From contig CALUWI010000014.1 in assembly GCA_944324465.1 (NCBI GenBank), forward strand, positions 1 through 64,000: DNA of 64,000 nt, read 5' to 3'. Under the pieces are notes generated by a model. That model made no database searches and had not been told where the DNA came from. It worked only from the letters and a program-made list of their open reading frames with translations. The DNA is from an uncultured Mucispirillum sp. (lineage in GTDB: Bacteria > Chrysiogenota > Deferribacteres > Deferribacterales > Mucispirillaceae). Of the stretch, positions 26,290 to 35,392 are shown in pieces; the stretch's first letter is position 1, and each line of letters begins with the position of its first letter. Made by a program: the position numbers and the translations under genes.

Positions 26290-26294
26290 TTATA

Positions 26295-28571
26295 ATGATG
26301 AAAAGAATATGCCTTATTTTTCTTACGGCTGTTATTGCAATAACATCTTTTAATATAAATAATATTTACGCGGCTGTTATAGATGAAGTTCGTTTTGAAG
26401 GAAATAAACGGATACCTGATACAAGGATTACTCCATATCTTGTAAAAGCTGGTAAAGAGTTTGATATTAAAGAATTTAATGACAGTATTAAAAAATTATA
26501 CGGCACAGGTCTTTTCTTAAATATAGATGGTGATTTATCTGTTGACGGCGATAAATTCGTTTTAACATATATGCTTGAAGAAATGCCTATTGTAGGAAGT
26601 ATTATATTTAAGGGCAATAAAGAAGTAAAAAACTCTAAATTGAAGGAAGATTTTCCTTTTAAAACTGGCTCTGTCTTAAGTTTTTCAAGTCTTGAAAAAG
26701 CTCTTTCAAAAATCAAAACAGTTTATGAGGAAGAAAATAGATACGGCACTCAGGTTAATTTCAGAATAGAGCCAAGAACAGTAAACAGTGTTGATATTTA
26801 TTTTGATATAGAAGAAAAACCAAAAGCAAAAATTTATAATATTTATATATACGGTAATGATAATATTACACGGGATGCAATAGTTGCGGCTATTCCAACA
26901 AAAGAGCGTGGTTTCTGGTCGTTCATTACAAGCAGTGGTAAAATATCTCAGGAAATGATGGATGCAGACAGGGAATTAATCAGAATGTTATACCTTGAAA
27001 AAGGTTATGCAAAAGTATCTGTTGGTCATCCTGAATTAGTATATGAAAAAGATGCTCCAGACAGAGCAAGCCTTTATTTCAGAGTGCAGGAAAATGACCA
27101 GTATTTTGTCCGCTCAGTAGATATTATGGGCAATGAAAAGCTGTCAAAGGATGAGCTTTCAAAATATATCAGCCTGAAACCAAAAGATGTATTTAATATT
27201 CGTAAATATCAGGAAGATATTGCAAAACTTACAGAAGCATATACTTCTATTGGTTATGCTTATGCCAATGTTGAACCTGTAATAAACCTTGATGATGAAA
27301 CAAAAGAAGTAGATATTACCTATAAAGTGGAAGAAAGTTTCCTTGTGCATATCGGTAGAATTAATATTAAAGGCAACACAGTTACAAATGACCGTGTAAT
27401 CAGACGCCAGATTGACCAAATGGAAGGTGCACTTTATAACAGCCGTCTTATCCGTGAAGCAAAAGCCAACACTATGGGAACAGGTTACTTTGAAAATGTG
27501 CAGATTGCTGAAAGAAATGTTACAAAAGATGTGGTAGATTTAGATGTAACTGTTAAAGAGCAGTCTACAGGTACATTCAGCTTAGGTGCAGCCTATTCTA
27601 CAATAGACGGTCTTTTAGGTATGGTGCAGTTATCTCGTAATAACTTTATGGGCTGGGGACATTCTCTTTCATTAAGAGCAGAAATATCTCAGGAAAGAAT
27701 GGACTTTTATTTCAGCTATACAGACCCTTGGCTTTTTGACTGGCCAGTATCTGCAGGTATTGACTTATTCTCTCTTGAAAGGGAATGGTATGAATACAGC
27801 AGGCGTTCTGTTGGTGGTGCATTACGCTTAGGACATTCTATTATAAAACGAAGACTTTTTATGAACTACAGATTTTCTGTTTATACTGTAGATATATTTG
27901 ATATACAAGATGATGCATCTGATTATGTAAGGCAGCAGCAGGGTATGCTTGAAACACACAGCTTTTCTCCATCTATTATGTGGAACAGCCTTGATAACCC
28001 TATGGACCCTACAAGAGGAAACAAAAGCCAGCTTTATTTTGATTTTGCGGGCAGTTTCTTAGGCGGTGATGCTCAGTTCTTTAAAATAGGTGCTGAAACT
28101 ACTCAGTATTTCCCAATAGCTTTTAATGGAGCATTAGGCTTTATGCTGCATGGTGAAGCGGGTTATATTACATCTATTAAAGAAGGTGTACCTCTGCCTG
28201 TTGATGAAAGGTTCCGTCTTGGTGGTATTAACAGTGTCCGTGGTTATGATTATGGTGATATAAGCCCGATTGATAAAGACGGCCACAGATATGGCGGCGA
28301 TGCATATTATCAAGTAAATGCAGAGTTTATTTTCCCTATTAAACAGGATATTAAATTAAAAGGTGTAATCTTTGTGGATATGGGGCAGGCTGTAGATACA
28401 AAAAATGAAGACTATTTTAGTAAAATGCCCCTTTTTACTGCTGGTGTAGGTTTAAGATGGGTTACTCCAATGGGACCATTTAGAATTGAATGGGGTTATA
28501 AGCTGAATAGAGAATCGCATGATACTTCACAGCCGTATAAATTTGAATTTTCTATTGGTGGAACATTCTAA
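26295..28571 (+). CDS. bamA: Outer membrane assembly factor BamA
   Basis: A 758-residue Omp85 protein: signal peptide (KRICLIFLTAVIAITSF...YAA), five POTRA-like repeats to about residue 345 (recurring ...VKIGNI/IKGN... patterns), and a 16-stranded barrel. The conserved RLGGINSVRGYDYGD and FRIEWGYKLN segments and a terminal aromatic (GGTF) are present. It inserts beta-barrel proteins in the outer membrane. It lies 5 bases after hisG and heads the bamA-skp-lpxD-fabZ-lpxA group. Confidence 0.95.
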   Translation: MMKRICLIFLTAVIAITSFNINNIYAAVIDEVRFEGNKRIPDTRITPYLVKAGKEFDIKEFNDSIKKLYGTGLFLNIDGDLSVDGDKFVLTYMLEEMPIVGSIIFKGNKEVKNSKLKEDFPFKTGSVLSFSSLEKALSKIKTVYEEENRYGTQVNFRIEPRTVNSVDIYFDIEEKPKAKIYNIYIYGNDNITRDAIVAAIPTKERGFWSFITSSGKISQEMMDADRELIRMLYLEKGYAKVSVGHPELVYEKDAPDRASLYFRVQENDQYFVRSVDIMGNEKLSKDELSKYISLKPKDVFNIRKYQEDIAKLTEAYTSIGYAYANVEPVINLDDETKEVDITYKVEESFLVHIGRINIKGNTVTNDRVIRRQIDQMEGALYNSRLIREAKANTMGTGYFENVQIAERNVTKDVVDLDVTVKEQSTGTFSLGAAYSTIDGLLGMVQLSRNNFMGWGHSLSLRAEISQERMDFYFSYTDPWLFDWPVSAGIDLFSLEREWYEYSRRSVGGALRLGHSIIKRRLFMNYRFSVYTVDIFDIQDDASDYVRQQQGMLETHSFSPSIMWNSLDNPMDPTRGNKSQLYFDFAGSFLGGDAQFFKIGAETTQYFPIAFNGALGFMLHGEAGYITSIKEGVPLPVDERFRLGGINSVRGYDYGDISPIDKDGHRYGGDAYYQVNAEFIFPIKQDIKLKGVIFVDMGQAVDTKNEDYFSKMPLFTAGVGLRWVTPMGPFRIEWGYKLNRESHDTSQPYKFEFSIGGTF

Positions 28572-28687
28572 GATAATTAAGAAATTAGTTTTCTTAAATC
28601 TTGCCTGTAGAGAAGATTTGTGCTATAACTATTAAAATTATTTTATAAAAATAAATAAATTACAACATAAAAAAATAGGAGATTACA

Positions 28688-29215
28688 ATGAAAAAATCTT
28701 TATTATTAGTAGTTTTATTTTGCTTTTTAGCAGCTAACACTGTTTTTGCGCAAGGAAAAATAGCAATCATTGATGTACAGGCTATTACTTTCCAGTCTAA
28801 AGCAGGTAAAAAATCAATTGAAGAATTAAAAGCTTTAGAACAAACAGCTTTGAAAAAAATAGAAGCAAAAAGAGCTGAAGTTAAAAAATTAGCTGATAGT
28901 ATTAATAATCAAAAAGCTTCTCTTTCTCCATCAGCATTACAAGACAAAAACCTTGAATTAAATAGAAAAAGTGTAGAACTTGAAAGACTTGAAAAAGATT
29001 TACAGGCAGAGTTTCAAACAGCACAGGCTAAAAAATGGGACGGTATCTTAAAAGAAGTTGAACCAGTTATTAATGATTATGCAAAAGAAAAAGGCTTTGA
29101 TTTAGTGTTTATTGTTCAGCCTGGTATATTAGCTTATGCTAACCCTGCTGTTGATATAACAAAAGAAATTATTTCAAGATTTGATATTAAATGGTCAAAA
29201 AAAGGCACTAAATAA
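28688..29215 (+). CDS. skp: Periplasmic chaperone Skp/OmpH
   Basis: A 175-residue OmpH-family protein: signal peptide (KKSLLLVVLFCFLAANTVFAQ), a short beta region (KIAIIDVQAI), a long charged coiled coil (~residues 40-125), and the closing IVQPGILAYANPAVDITKEII. It holds unfolded outer-membrane proteins on the way to BamA. GGAG precedes the ATG. A weak 8-base hairpin (28577-28597) lies between it and bamA. Confidence 0.9.
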   Translation: MKKSLLLVVLFCFLAANTVFAQGKIAIIDVQAITFQSKAGKKSIEELKALEQTALKKIEAKRAEVKKLADSINNQKASLSPSALQDKNLELNRKSVELERLEKDLQAEFQTAQAKKWDGILKEVEPVINDYAKEKGFDLVFIVQPGILAYANPAVDITKEIISRFDIKWSKKGTK

Positions 29216-29228
29216 AAGGTAGCTTTTT

Positions 29229-30239
29229 ATGGCACATCATAATATAAAAGTTAAGTTATCTAATATAGCCGCTCTTTTAGGCGGCTTTTTACAAGGGGAT
29301 GATATTGAGATTACTGGTTTTTGTACTCCAGAAAATCAGGAAAATGGCTCAATATGTATAATTTCAGCAAAACAGTATATTCAGTACACAAAAGAAGGTC
29401 AGGCTGCAGCATATATTGTTACAGAGGGTTTAAATGTAGAAACAGATAAACCATTAGTAATTGTAAAAGATGCAAGACCTGCACTTGTTAAAATATTATC
29501 TTATATTTATCCTGCAGAACCAGTTAAAGAATATGTTTCAAAATTTGCAGCAGTAGATGAAAGTGCTGTTATTGAACATCCATGCCATATAGATAATTTT
29601 GTATCAGTTGGTAAAAATGTTCGTATTGGTAAAAATACAAAAATCTACCCTAATGTAGTTATCGGCGATAATGTTACAATAGGCGAAAACTGTATTATAT
29701 ATGGTAATGTTACAATATATGAAAATATTACTGTTGGAAATAATGTAATTATTCATGCTGGAGCAGTTATTGGTGCAGACGGCTTTGGCTTTATACCGGG
29801 CGAAAATCCTACAAAAATACCACAAAAAGGTACTGTTATATTACATGACTTTGTAGAAATTGGTGCAAATGCATGTATAGACAGAGCTACAATAGGCTCA
29901 ACAGAAATAGGCTTCGGTACAAAACTTGATGATTTAGTTATGGTTGGACATAATACTCATCTTGGTAAAGCATGTTTAATTGCTAGTCAGGTAGGCTTCA
30001 GCGGCAGTATTAAAGCTGGAGATTTTATTGTTGCAGGTGGTCAGGTTGGTTTTGCTGACCATATAACTATAGCATCTGGTTCAATGTTTGGCGGTCAAAG
30101 TGGAGTGCCAAGCAGTATTGATAAAAAAGGTATGTATCTTGGTTCACCTTGTATGGAGTTTGGCAAGTTTGCTAAATCTCATGCAGTATTTCAGGAGCTG
30201 CCAGAATTAAAACGGAGGGTTAGAGACCTTGGAAAATAG
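29229..30239 (+). CDS. lpxD: UDP-3-O-(3-hydroxyacyl)glucosamine N-acyltransferase LpxD
   Basis: A 336-residue LpxD with the uridine-binding N-terminal domain (to ~residue 100) and a left-handed beta-helix of hexapeptide repeats ([20 protein letters not shown] and following), then the catalytic histidine region MVGHNTHLG. It adds the N-linked acyl chain in lipid A synthesis. It overlaps fabZ by 11 bases. Confidence 0.95.
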   Translation: MAHHNIKVKLSNIAALLGGFLQGDDIEITGFCTPENQENGSICIISAKQYIQYTKEGQAAAYIVTEGLNVETDKPLVIVKDARPALVKILSYIYPAEPVKEYVSKFAAVDESAVIEHPCHIDNFVSVGKNVRIGKNTKIYPNVVIGDNVTIGENCIIYGNVTIYENITVGNNVIIHAGAVIGADGFGFIPGENPTKIPQKGTVILHDFVEIGANACIDRATIGSTEIGFGTKLDDLVMVGHNTHLGKACLIASQVGFSGSIKAGDFIVAGGQVGFADHITIASGSMFGGQSGVPSSIDKKGMYLGSPCMEFGKFAKSHAVFQELPELKRRVRDLGK

Positions 30240-30675
30240 AGTTATAGAAATAGATGAAATAAAACAAATACTTCCACACAGATATCCTTTTTTACTTGTA
30301 GATAGAGTTACTGAAATATTTGATAATAAAATTATAGGTTACAAAAATGTAACTGTAAATGAAGAATTTTTTAACGGCCATTTTCCAGATTTTCCTGTTA
30401 TGCCTGGTGTATTAATCGTTGAAGCACTTGCTCAGATTTCAGGTATATTTGGTATTTTAAAAATGAAAGAAGACGGCACATATAAAGACGGACTTAAAAC
30501 ATTATTTACAGGTATAAATAATGTAAAATTTTCACATCCTGTAAGACCGGGCGACAGACTTACACTGGAAGCTGAATTTGTAAAACAGAAAATGGGCATC
30601 TGGTGGTTTAATGTTTGTGCAAAAGTTGATGATAAAATAGCAGTAAAAGCAGAATTATCTGCAGCATTAAAGTAA
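30229..30675 (+). CDS. fabZ: 3-hydroxyacyl-ACP dehydratase FabZ
   Basis: A 148-residue hotdog-fold FabZ with [13 protein letters not shown] and the catalytic histidine in [21 protein letters not shown]. It starts with TTG at 30229, 10 bases after GGAGG inside lpxD. The lpxD-fabZ-lpxA order is standard and balances fatty acid and lipid A synthesis. Confidence 0.96.
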   Translation: MENRVIEIDEIKQILPHRYPFLLVDRVTEIFDNKIIGYKNVTVNEEFFNGHFPDFPVMPGVLIVEALAQISGIFGILKMKEDGTYKDGLKTLFTGINNVKFSHPVRPGDRLTLEAEFVKQKMGIWWFNVCAKVDDKIAVKAELSAALK

Positions 30676-30690
30676 TATAAGGGGGAATAT

Positions 30691-31467
30691 ATGGCAATAC
30701 ACCCAAGTGCTGAAGTACATAAAAGTGCAATCGTAGCAGAAAGTGCAGAGATAGGCAGAAATGCTTATGTAGGACCACATTGTGTCATAGGTGAAAATGT
30801 AAAAATAGGCATGAATGCTATTGTAGAATGTTACACAGAAATAGGTGACAGAACTATTTTAGCACCAAATGCACATGTGGGTGGTGCGCCGCAGGATTAT
30901 TCCTTTAAAAATGAAGATACAAAATTAATCATTGGAACAGACTGTCTTATAAGAGAGTTTGCTCCAATTCACAGAGCCACAACAAAAGAAGACTGGAAAA
31001 CAGTAATCGGTAATGGCTGTTTAATTATGGCTTTATCTCATATTGGTCATGACTGCAAATTTGGTAATAATGTTACACTTGTAGCATCTATGATACCAGG
31101 TCATGTTCATGTTGATGATTATGCTTTAATTTCAGGCTATGCTGGCATACATCAGGGTGTACATATTGGTACAATGGCAATGGTTGCAGGTATGAGCCAC
31201 ATATCATTAGATGTACCGCCATACTGTATTGCAGCAAATCCAGTTAAAGGCAGAATTGCTGGTCTTAATGTAGTTGGCTTAAAAAGGCGTGGTGTATCAA
31301 GCGAAGCAAGACGAGAGCTTGCTCGTGCTTTAAAAATCTTTCTTGACAGGTCTTATACATTAGATGCTGCCAAAGAAAAATTAAAAGAATTAGAGCAGTT
31401 TGATGAAGTTGTTACTTTTAGAAACTTTATAGAAGAATCTTCACGCAGAGGCATAACAAGAGTTTAG
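30691..31467 (+). CDS. lpxA: UDP-N-acetylglucosamine O-acyltransferase LpxA
   Basis: A 258-residue LpxA: beta-helix of hexapeptide repeats (IGRNAYVGPHCVIGENVKIG), GGAPQDYSFKNEDT, the catalytic His in LSHIGHDCKFG, and a helical C-terminus. It is the first step of lipid A synthesis. Last gene before the repeat-rich gap. Confidence 0.96.
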   Translation: MAIHPSAEVHKSAIVAESAEIGRNAYVGPHCVIGENVKIGMNAIVECYTEIGDRTILAPNAHVGGAPQDYSFKNEDTKLIIGTDCLIREFAPIHRATTKEDWKTVIGNGCLIMALSHIGHDCKFGNNVTLVASMIPGHVHVDDYALISGYAGIHQGVHIGTMAMVAGMSHISLDVPPYCIAANPVKGRIAGLNVVGLKRRGVSSEARRELARALKIFLDRSYTLDAAKEKLKELEQFDEVVTFRNFIEESSRRGITRV

Positions 31468-31500
31468 TAATATATGCTGAACTGTTAGATTGTATTCATT

Positions 31501-31546
31501 AGAGCGTTAGTTATAAAAAAACAGGACGTTTTTTTATATAGAGAGG
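31501..31546 (+). repeat. 46-bp direct repeat, left copy
   Basis: It is identical over 46 bases to 31786-31831. It contains an A/T-armed hairpin (ATAAAAAAAC 31513-31522, loop AGGAC, GTTTTTTTAT 31528-31537) and ends with GAGAGG, which in the right copy is the ribosome site of the next gene. Confidence 0.85.
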
Positions 31547-31785
31547 CGAGCGTTTTTTGCGAGGACAATATTTCCCGACCGAATAGGGAGGAATCAGAAA
31601 TATTGGCTGGGGAGCGTTTTTTGCGAGGACAATATTTCCCGACCGAATAGGCGAGTGATGTTTACGAGGACAATATTTTCCGAGTGTGTAGCGAGGAATC
31701 AGAAATATTGGCTGGGTTTATAGAGAGATAAAAGCCACAGGAAGTGGCGTCGCGAAGCGAGAGCGATAGGCGAATTTATTTCGCC
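31547..31785. repeat. Hairpin-module block between the 46-bp direct repeats
   Basis: There is no gene in these 239 bases. Contents: a module with arms AATATTTC/GAAATATT (31567-31574, 31597-31604) around a 22-base core; a partial copy of the same module from about 31625; a third copy with a 21-base core (31672-31709); GCCAC/GTGGC arms around AGGAA (31734-31748); and GGCGAA/TTCGCC around TTTAT (31769-31785). The same modules occur at 14.2-14.5 and 44.9-45.2 kb. Confidence 0.75.
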
Positions 31786-31831
31786 AGAGCGTTAGTTATA
31801 AAAAAACAGGACGTTTTTTTATATAGAGAGG
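31786..31831 (+). repeat. 46-bp direct repeat, right copy
   Basis: Perfect copy of 31501-31546, 285 bases further on. Its last bases (GAGAGG) serve as the ribosome site for the oxidoreductase gene starting at 31837, so the original spacer was probably a single copy that was duplicated around the module block. Confidence 0.85.
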
Positions 31832-31836
31832 TTAAT

Positions 31837-32808
31837 ATGTTAAATGTCGGTTTAATCGGACTAGGTAAAATGGGAAAATATCACTTAAATTTATACAGTG
31901 ATATTAGAGATGTAAAATTAATGGGTATTTGTGATGCAAATCCTGAAGTAGTTAATGAATTATCAGAAAAAACAGGTGTGCAGGGCTATACTAATTATAA
32001 AGAAATGTTTCCTTATGTTGATGCAATAACAATTGCTGCACCTACAAGATTTCACTATGAAATAGCTCGTGAATGTCTGCTTGCTGGCAAACATTTACTT
32101 GTGGAAAAACCTATAACTACAGACTATGACCAGGCAAGGGAACTTTTTGATATTGCAATATCTAAAAATCTGGTTCTTCATATTGGCCATGTAGAGCGTT
32201 TTAATGGAGCAGTGCAGGAAATTAGAAAAATTGCAGAAAATCCAAGATTTGTAGAATCAAAAAGGGTTGCTCAGTTTAATCCTAACTTTAAGGCAGACAG
32301 TATTGTTCTTGATTTAATGATACATGATATAGATATAGTATTAAATTTAATAGGCAGTCCTGTAAAAGCTATTCAAGCTATGGGCTCAAAAGTTCACACA
32401 GAGCTGGCAGATTTTGCAACAGTTAATATTGCTTTTGAAAATAATGCTGTAGCAAATTTATATGTAAGCCGTATGAGCCAGATAAAAGAAAGGTTTATGA
32501 CAGTTTATGAAGACCATGCTCTTTATAAACTTGATTTTACTACTCAGGATATTAATATTTACCGTCAGGGTCAGACTCAGCAGACTATCAGTGAAAAAGA
32601 ATTAAGATATAAAAACGAATTTATACAAGAAAGATTATTTGTATATAAAGAAAATCCATTAAAAAGTGAAATAATGCACTTTATTAACTGTGTAACAGGT
32701 AAAACAAAAAGAACAGTTACTGTTGAGCATGATTTACTTTCATTAAATGTTGCTCTTAAAACAGATGAACTTTTACGCAAAGGCATATTTGGGCAAGTAG
32801 AGTTATAG
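31837..32808 (+). CDS. Gfo/Idh/MocA-family NAD(P)-dependent oxidoreductase
   Basis: A protein of 323 residues from the ATG at 31837, with the Rossmann motif GLIGLGKMGKYH, the EKP motif (LLVEKPITTDYDQ) and a later DLMIHDIDIVLNL segment, all typical of Gfo/Idh/MocA enzymes acting on sugars or sugar nucleotides. It follows lpxA, where several bacteria keep GnnA, which oxidises UDP-GlcNAc for 3-amino lipid A. No partner aminotransferase (GnnB) gene is adjacent, so that role is only a possibility. The frame is open further upstream through the repeat, but GAGAGG 5 bases before the ATG sets the start. Confidence 0.88.
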   Translation: MLNVGLIGLGKMGKYHLNLYSDIRDVKLMGICDANPEVVNELSEKTGVQGYTNYKEMFPYVDAITIAAPTRFHYEIARECLLAGKHLLVEKPITTDYDQARELFDIAISKNLVLHIGHVERFNGAVQEIRKIAENPRFVESKRVAQFNPNFKADSIVLDLMIHDIDIVLNLIGSPVKAIQAMGSKVHTELADFATVNIAFENNAVANLYVSRMSQIKERFMTVYEDHALYKLDFTTQDINIYRQGQTQQTISEKELRYKNEFIQERLFVYKENPLKSEIMHFINCVTGKTKRTVTVEHDLLSLNVALKTDELLRKGIFGQVEL

Positions 32809-32815
32809 CAAATAT

Positions 32816-33280
32816 ATGGAGCATAATCAACAGGCACCAATAACAGCTGGCAGTTATTCAAAAGCAAAGCCGGATAAAAAAATATTAGCCGATGCTGCTT
32901 TTGGATATTATATCAGTAAAGAGATAGGAAGAAATGACGCAGGTCAGACTGTTGTTGTAAAAAATAACTCTATAATGGCGGTGGAAGCATTTGAAGGCAG
33001 ATTAGATACTATCAGCAGAGGCTGCCATTTTGCAAACGGCAAAGCTGTTATAGTTATTTCAGGTAAATATTCTAAAAGTGATGAAAGTGTAAATCCCTTA
33101 ATAGATTTATCTCTTTTAAAATATGCTGTAGAGTGCGGCGGCAAAGCCATAGCTTTAGAAGCTGAAAAAGTTAATGTATTAAATATTAAAGACTGTATGA
33201 ATTATGCATCAAAAAGCGGGCTTGTGTTTTTTGCATTTAACGGCACTGATTTATTAAAGTATATGAAAAAAGGCAGCTGA
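32816..33280 (+). CDS. Half-length LpxI-like protein (C-terminal domain only)
   Basis: The 154 residues resemble the C-terminal catalytic domain of LpxI (UDP-2,3-diacylglucosamine pyrophosphatase; DUF1009): IGRNDAGQTVVVKNNSIMAVEAFEG, then a PLIDLSLLKYAVECGGKAIALEAEKV stretch. Normal LpxI is about 270 residues, with an N-terminal domain missing here, and there is no room for it: the gene starts 8 bases after the oxidoreductase. Where LpxI has EGTD with its key aspartate, this protein reads EGRLD. It may therefore be a reduced but working enzyme, or a diverged relative. Position after lpxA and the oxidoreductase is as expected for lpxI. Its stop overlaps the next start. Confidence 0.7.
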   Translation: MEHNQQAPITAGSYSKAKPDKKILADAAFGYYISKEIGRNDAGQTVVVKNNSIMAVEAFEGRLDTISRGCHFANGKAVIVISGKYSKSDESVNPLIDLSLLKYAVECGGKAIALEAEKVNVLNIKDCMNYASKSGLVFFAFNGTDLLKYMKKGS

Positions 33281-34071
33281 TGGATATATTATCAATTATT
33301 TTTATTGGCATTATTGGTTTAGTTTTTGGCAGTTTTATGAATGTATTAATAATGCGTGTGCCAAAAAATATCAGTATAGTAAAGCCATCTTCATTCTGCC
33401 CTCAGTGTATGGAAGATATAGCCTGGAAAGATAACATTCCTGTAATCAGCTATATTTTATTAAAAGGCAGGTGCAGGCACTGTAAAAAAACTATACCTAT
33501 AATGTATCCGATGACGGAAATTTTAACAGCTCTTTTATTTGTTGTTATTTATTTAAAGTTTGGCTTAACTTTACTATTTTTTAAGTATGTTATATTTATA
33601 TTTTTAGTTCTTACTGTTTCATTAACAGATATATATACATCAGCTGATGAAAATTTTGAAACAGGTATGATACCAACAGTTTATATTGCCTTAGGAATAC
33701 TTGCTGGGCTTATTTTTGGTTTAATTGAGGGCTTTTTTGCTTATTATCTTGCAGGAATTGCTGCTGGATATTTAATTCTTTTCTTTCCAGCTTATCTTTA
33801 TTCTAAAATAAGACATAAAGAGGGTATGGGAGAGGGTGATTTTATGTTTTTTGCCATGATTGGAGCTTTTACAGGTCTTGGCTCAATAGCTGCTGTATTA
33901 ACATTTGCCGCATTTTTTGGCATAGTGGCAGGAATTATAGTAATTATAATAACGAAAGATAAAAATTATCCGATACCTTTTGCACCTATGCTTGGTGTAT
34001 CGGCAATTATATATGTATTTTTTGAGGAACTGCTTAACAGTTATAACTGGAGCAGTTTTATAATAAATTAA
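33280..34071 (+). CDS. pilD: Type IV prepilin peptidase/N-methyltransferase
   Basis: A 263-residue polytopic membrane protein. The N-terminal domain has the FGSFMNVLIMRVP start and two CxxC pairs (CPQC, CRHC) of the zinc-binding methylase loop. The peptidase aspartates are in SLTDIYT and GEGDFMFFA. It cleaves and N-methylates type IV pilin-like leaders, so the organism should make type IV pili or a type II secretion pseudopilus, though none is encoded here. It shares TGATG with the upstream stop. Confidence 0.93.
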   Translation: MDILSIIFIGIIGLVFGSFMNVLIMRVPKNISIVKPSSFCPQCMEDIAWKDNIPVISYILLKGRCRHCKKTIPIMYPMTEILTALLFVVIYLKFGLTLLFFKYVIFIFLVLTVSLTDIYTSADENFETGMIPTVYIALGILAGLIFGLIEGFFAYYLAGIAAGYLILFFPAYLYSKIRHKEGMGEGDFMFFAMIGAFTGLGSIAAVLTFAAFFGIVAGIIVIIITKDKNYPIPFAPMLGVSAIIYVFFEELLNSYNWSSFIIN

Positions 34072-34088
34072 TTTAGTGAGGATTGCTC

Positions 34089-35267
34089 ATGCAGGATATT
34101 GAAAGCCAGTTAGAGCTTATAAAACGCGGCACAGCAGAAATTATTTCAGAGGAAGATTTAATTGCAAAATTAAAACAAAACAGACCTCTTAATGTAAAAG
34201 CAGGCTTTGACCCAACAGCACCAGATTTACATTTAGGTCATACAGTAGTGCTGCAGAAAATGAAACATTTTCAAGAACTTGGTCATAATGTTACATTTTT
34301 AATCGGTGATTTTACTGGTATGATTGGTGACCCTACTGGCAAATCAGAAACAAGAAAACCGCTTACAAAAGAGCAGGTTTTAGCAAATGCAGAAACATAT
34401 AAAGAACAGGTTTTTAAAATATTAGACCCTGAAAAAACTAAAATATGCTTTAACTCTGCATGGCTTGAGCCATTAACTATGAAAGAAACATTATCTTTAA
34501 TGGCAAAATTTACAGTCGCAAGAATTATAGAAAGAGATGATTTCCAAAAAAGATATAAAGCTGGCGAACCTATTGGTATGCATGAATTTATGTATCCAAT
34601 AATGCAGGGTTTTGACTCTGTAAATATGAATACAGATATAGAGCTTGGCGGTACAGACCAGAAATTTAATCTGCTTGTAGGCAGAGATTTATTAAGACAG
34701 TATGGCAAAGAAGCTCAGGTTGCAATCACTATGCCTATTATTGAAGGTCTTGACGGCGTTCAAAAAATGAGTAAATCTCTTGGCAACTATGTAGGTATTT
34801 CTGAAAGTCCAAAAGATATGTTTGGAAAGCTGATGTCTATCACTGATGAATTAATGTTTAGATATTATACATTATTAAGTGATATGAGCTTAAAAGACAT
34901 AGAAAAAATGAAGCAGGATATAGAAACTGGTGATTTTCACCCAATGACAGCTAAGAAAAACTTAGCAAAAGAAATAGTTTCTCGCTACCATGGCACAAAA
35001 GCAGGTATAGAAGCAGAAGAAGAATTTGTTAGAGTATTTTCAAATAAAAATATTCCAACAGATATTCAAGAATATAAAATACAAGGCTGCTTTTTAGATA
35101 TAATATTAGCATTAAATTTTGCATCATCAAAATCTGAAGCTAGAAGGCTTGCAGAGCAGGGCGGCGTTCATTTTGAAAATGAAAAAGTGTACGATTTAAC
35201 TCTTACACCAGAGCATGAAGGAATATTAAAAGTTGGCAAAAGAAAATTTGCTAAATTAATAAAATAA
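34089..35267 (+). CDS. tyrS: Tyrosyl-tRNA synthetase
   Basis: 392 residues from the ATG at 34089 (GAGGA 6 bases before). Class I signature [13 protein letters not shown] (HLGH as the HIGH motif) and KMSKSLGNY (KMSKS), then an S4-like C-terminal domain. It belongs to the TyrZ-like branch found in many Gram-negatives. Confidence 0.96.
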   Translation: MQDIESQLELIKRGTAEIISEEDLIAKLKQNRPLNVKAGFDPTAPDLHLGHTVVLQKMKHFQELGHNVTFLIGDFTGMIGDPTGKSETRKPLTKEQVLANAETYKEQVFKILDPEKTKICFNSAWLEPLTMKETLSLMAKFTVARIIERDDFQKRYKAGEPIGMHEFMYPIMQGFDSVNMNTDIELGGTDQKFNLLVGRDLLRQYGKEAQVAITMPIIEGLDGVQKMSKSLGNYVGISESPKDMFGKLMSITDELMFRYYTLLSDMSLKDIEKMKQDIETGDFHPMTAKKNLAKEIVSRYHGTKAGIEAEEEFVRVFSNKNIPTDIQEYKIQGCFLDIILALNFASSKSEARRLAEQGGVHFENEKVYDLTLTPEHEGILKVGKRKFAKLIK

Positions 35268-35392
35268 ACGAATCTAGGCAAAATATACTTGTAATGATTA
35301 TCTTAATATGATAAAAAGACAGGTGATGTTTAGATTATATAGATTAAAGAAATCTAATTTTAATTTTTAGCTTTATAGCAGGAGGCAATACT

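Noticed and set aside
31547-31785. Possible CRISPR array from repeated units
   Set aside because: Units are irregularly spaced hairpins without equal-length unique spacers; no cas genes nearby. The same holds for 44802-45241.
31744-31836. Longer N-terminus for the Gfo/Idh oxidoreductase
   Set aside because: The extra 31 codons fall in the hairpin block and 46-bp repeat; the ATG at 31837 has GAGAGG at the right distance and gives the family-typical start.
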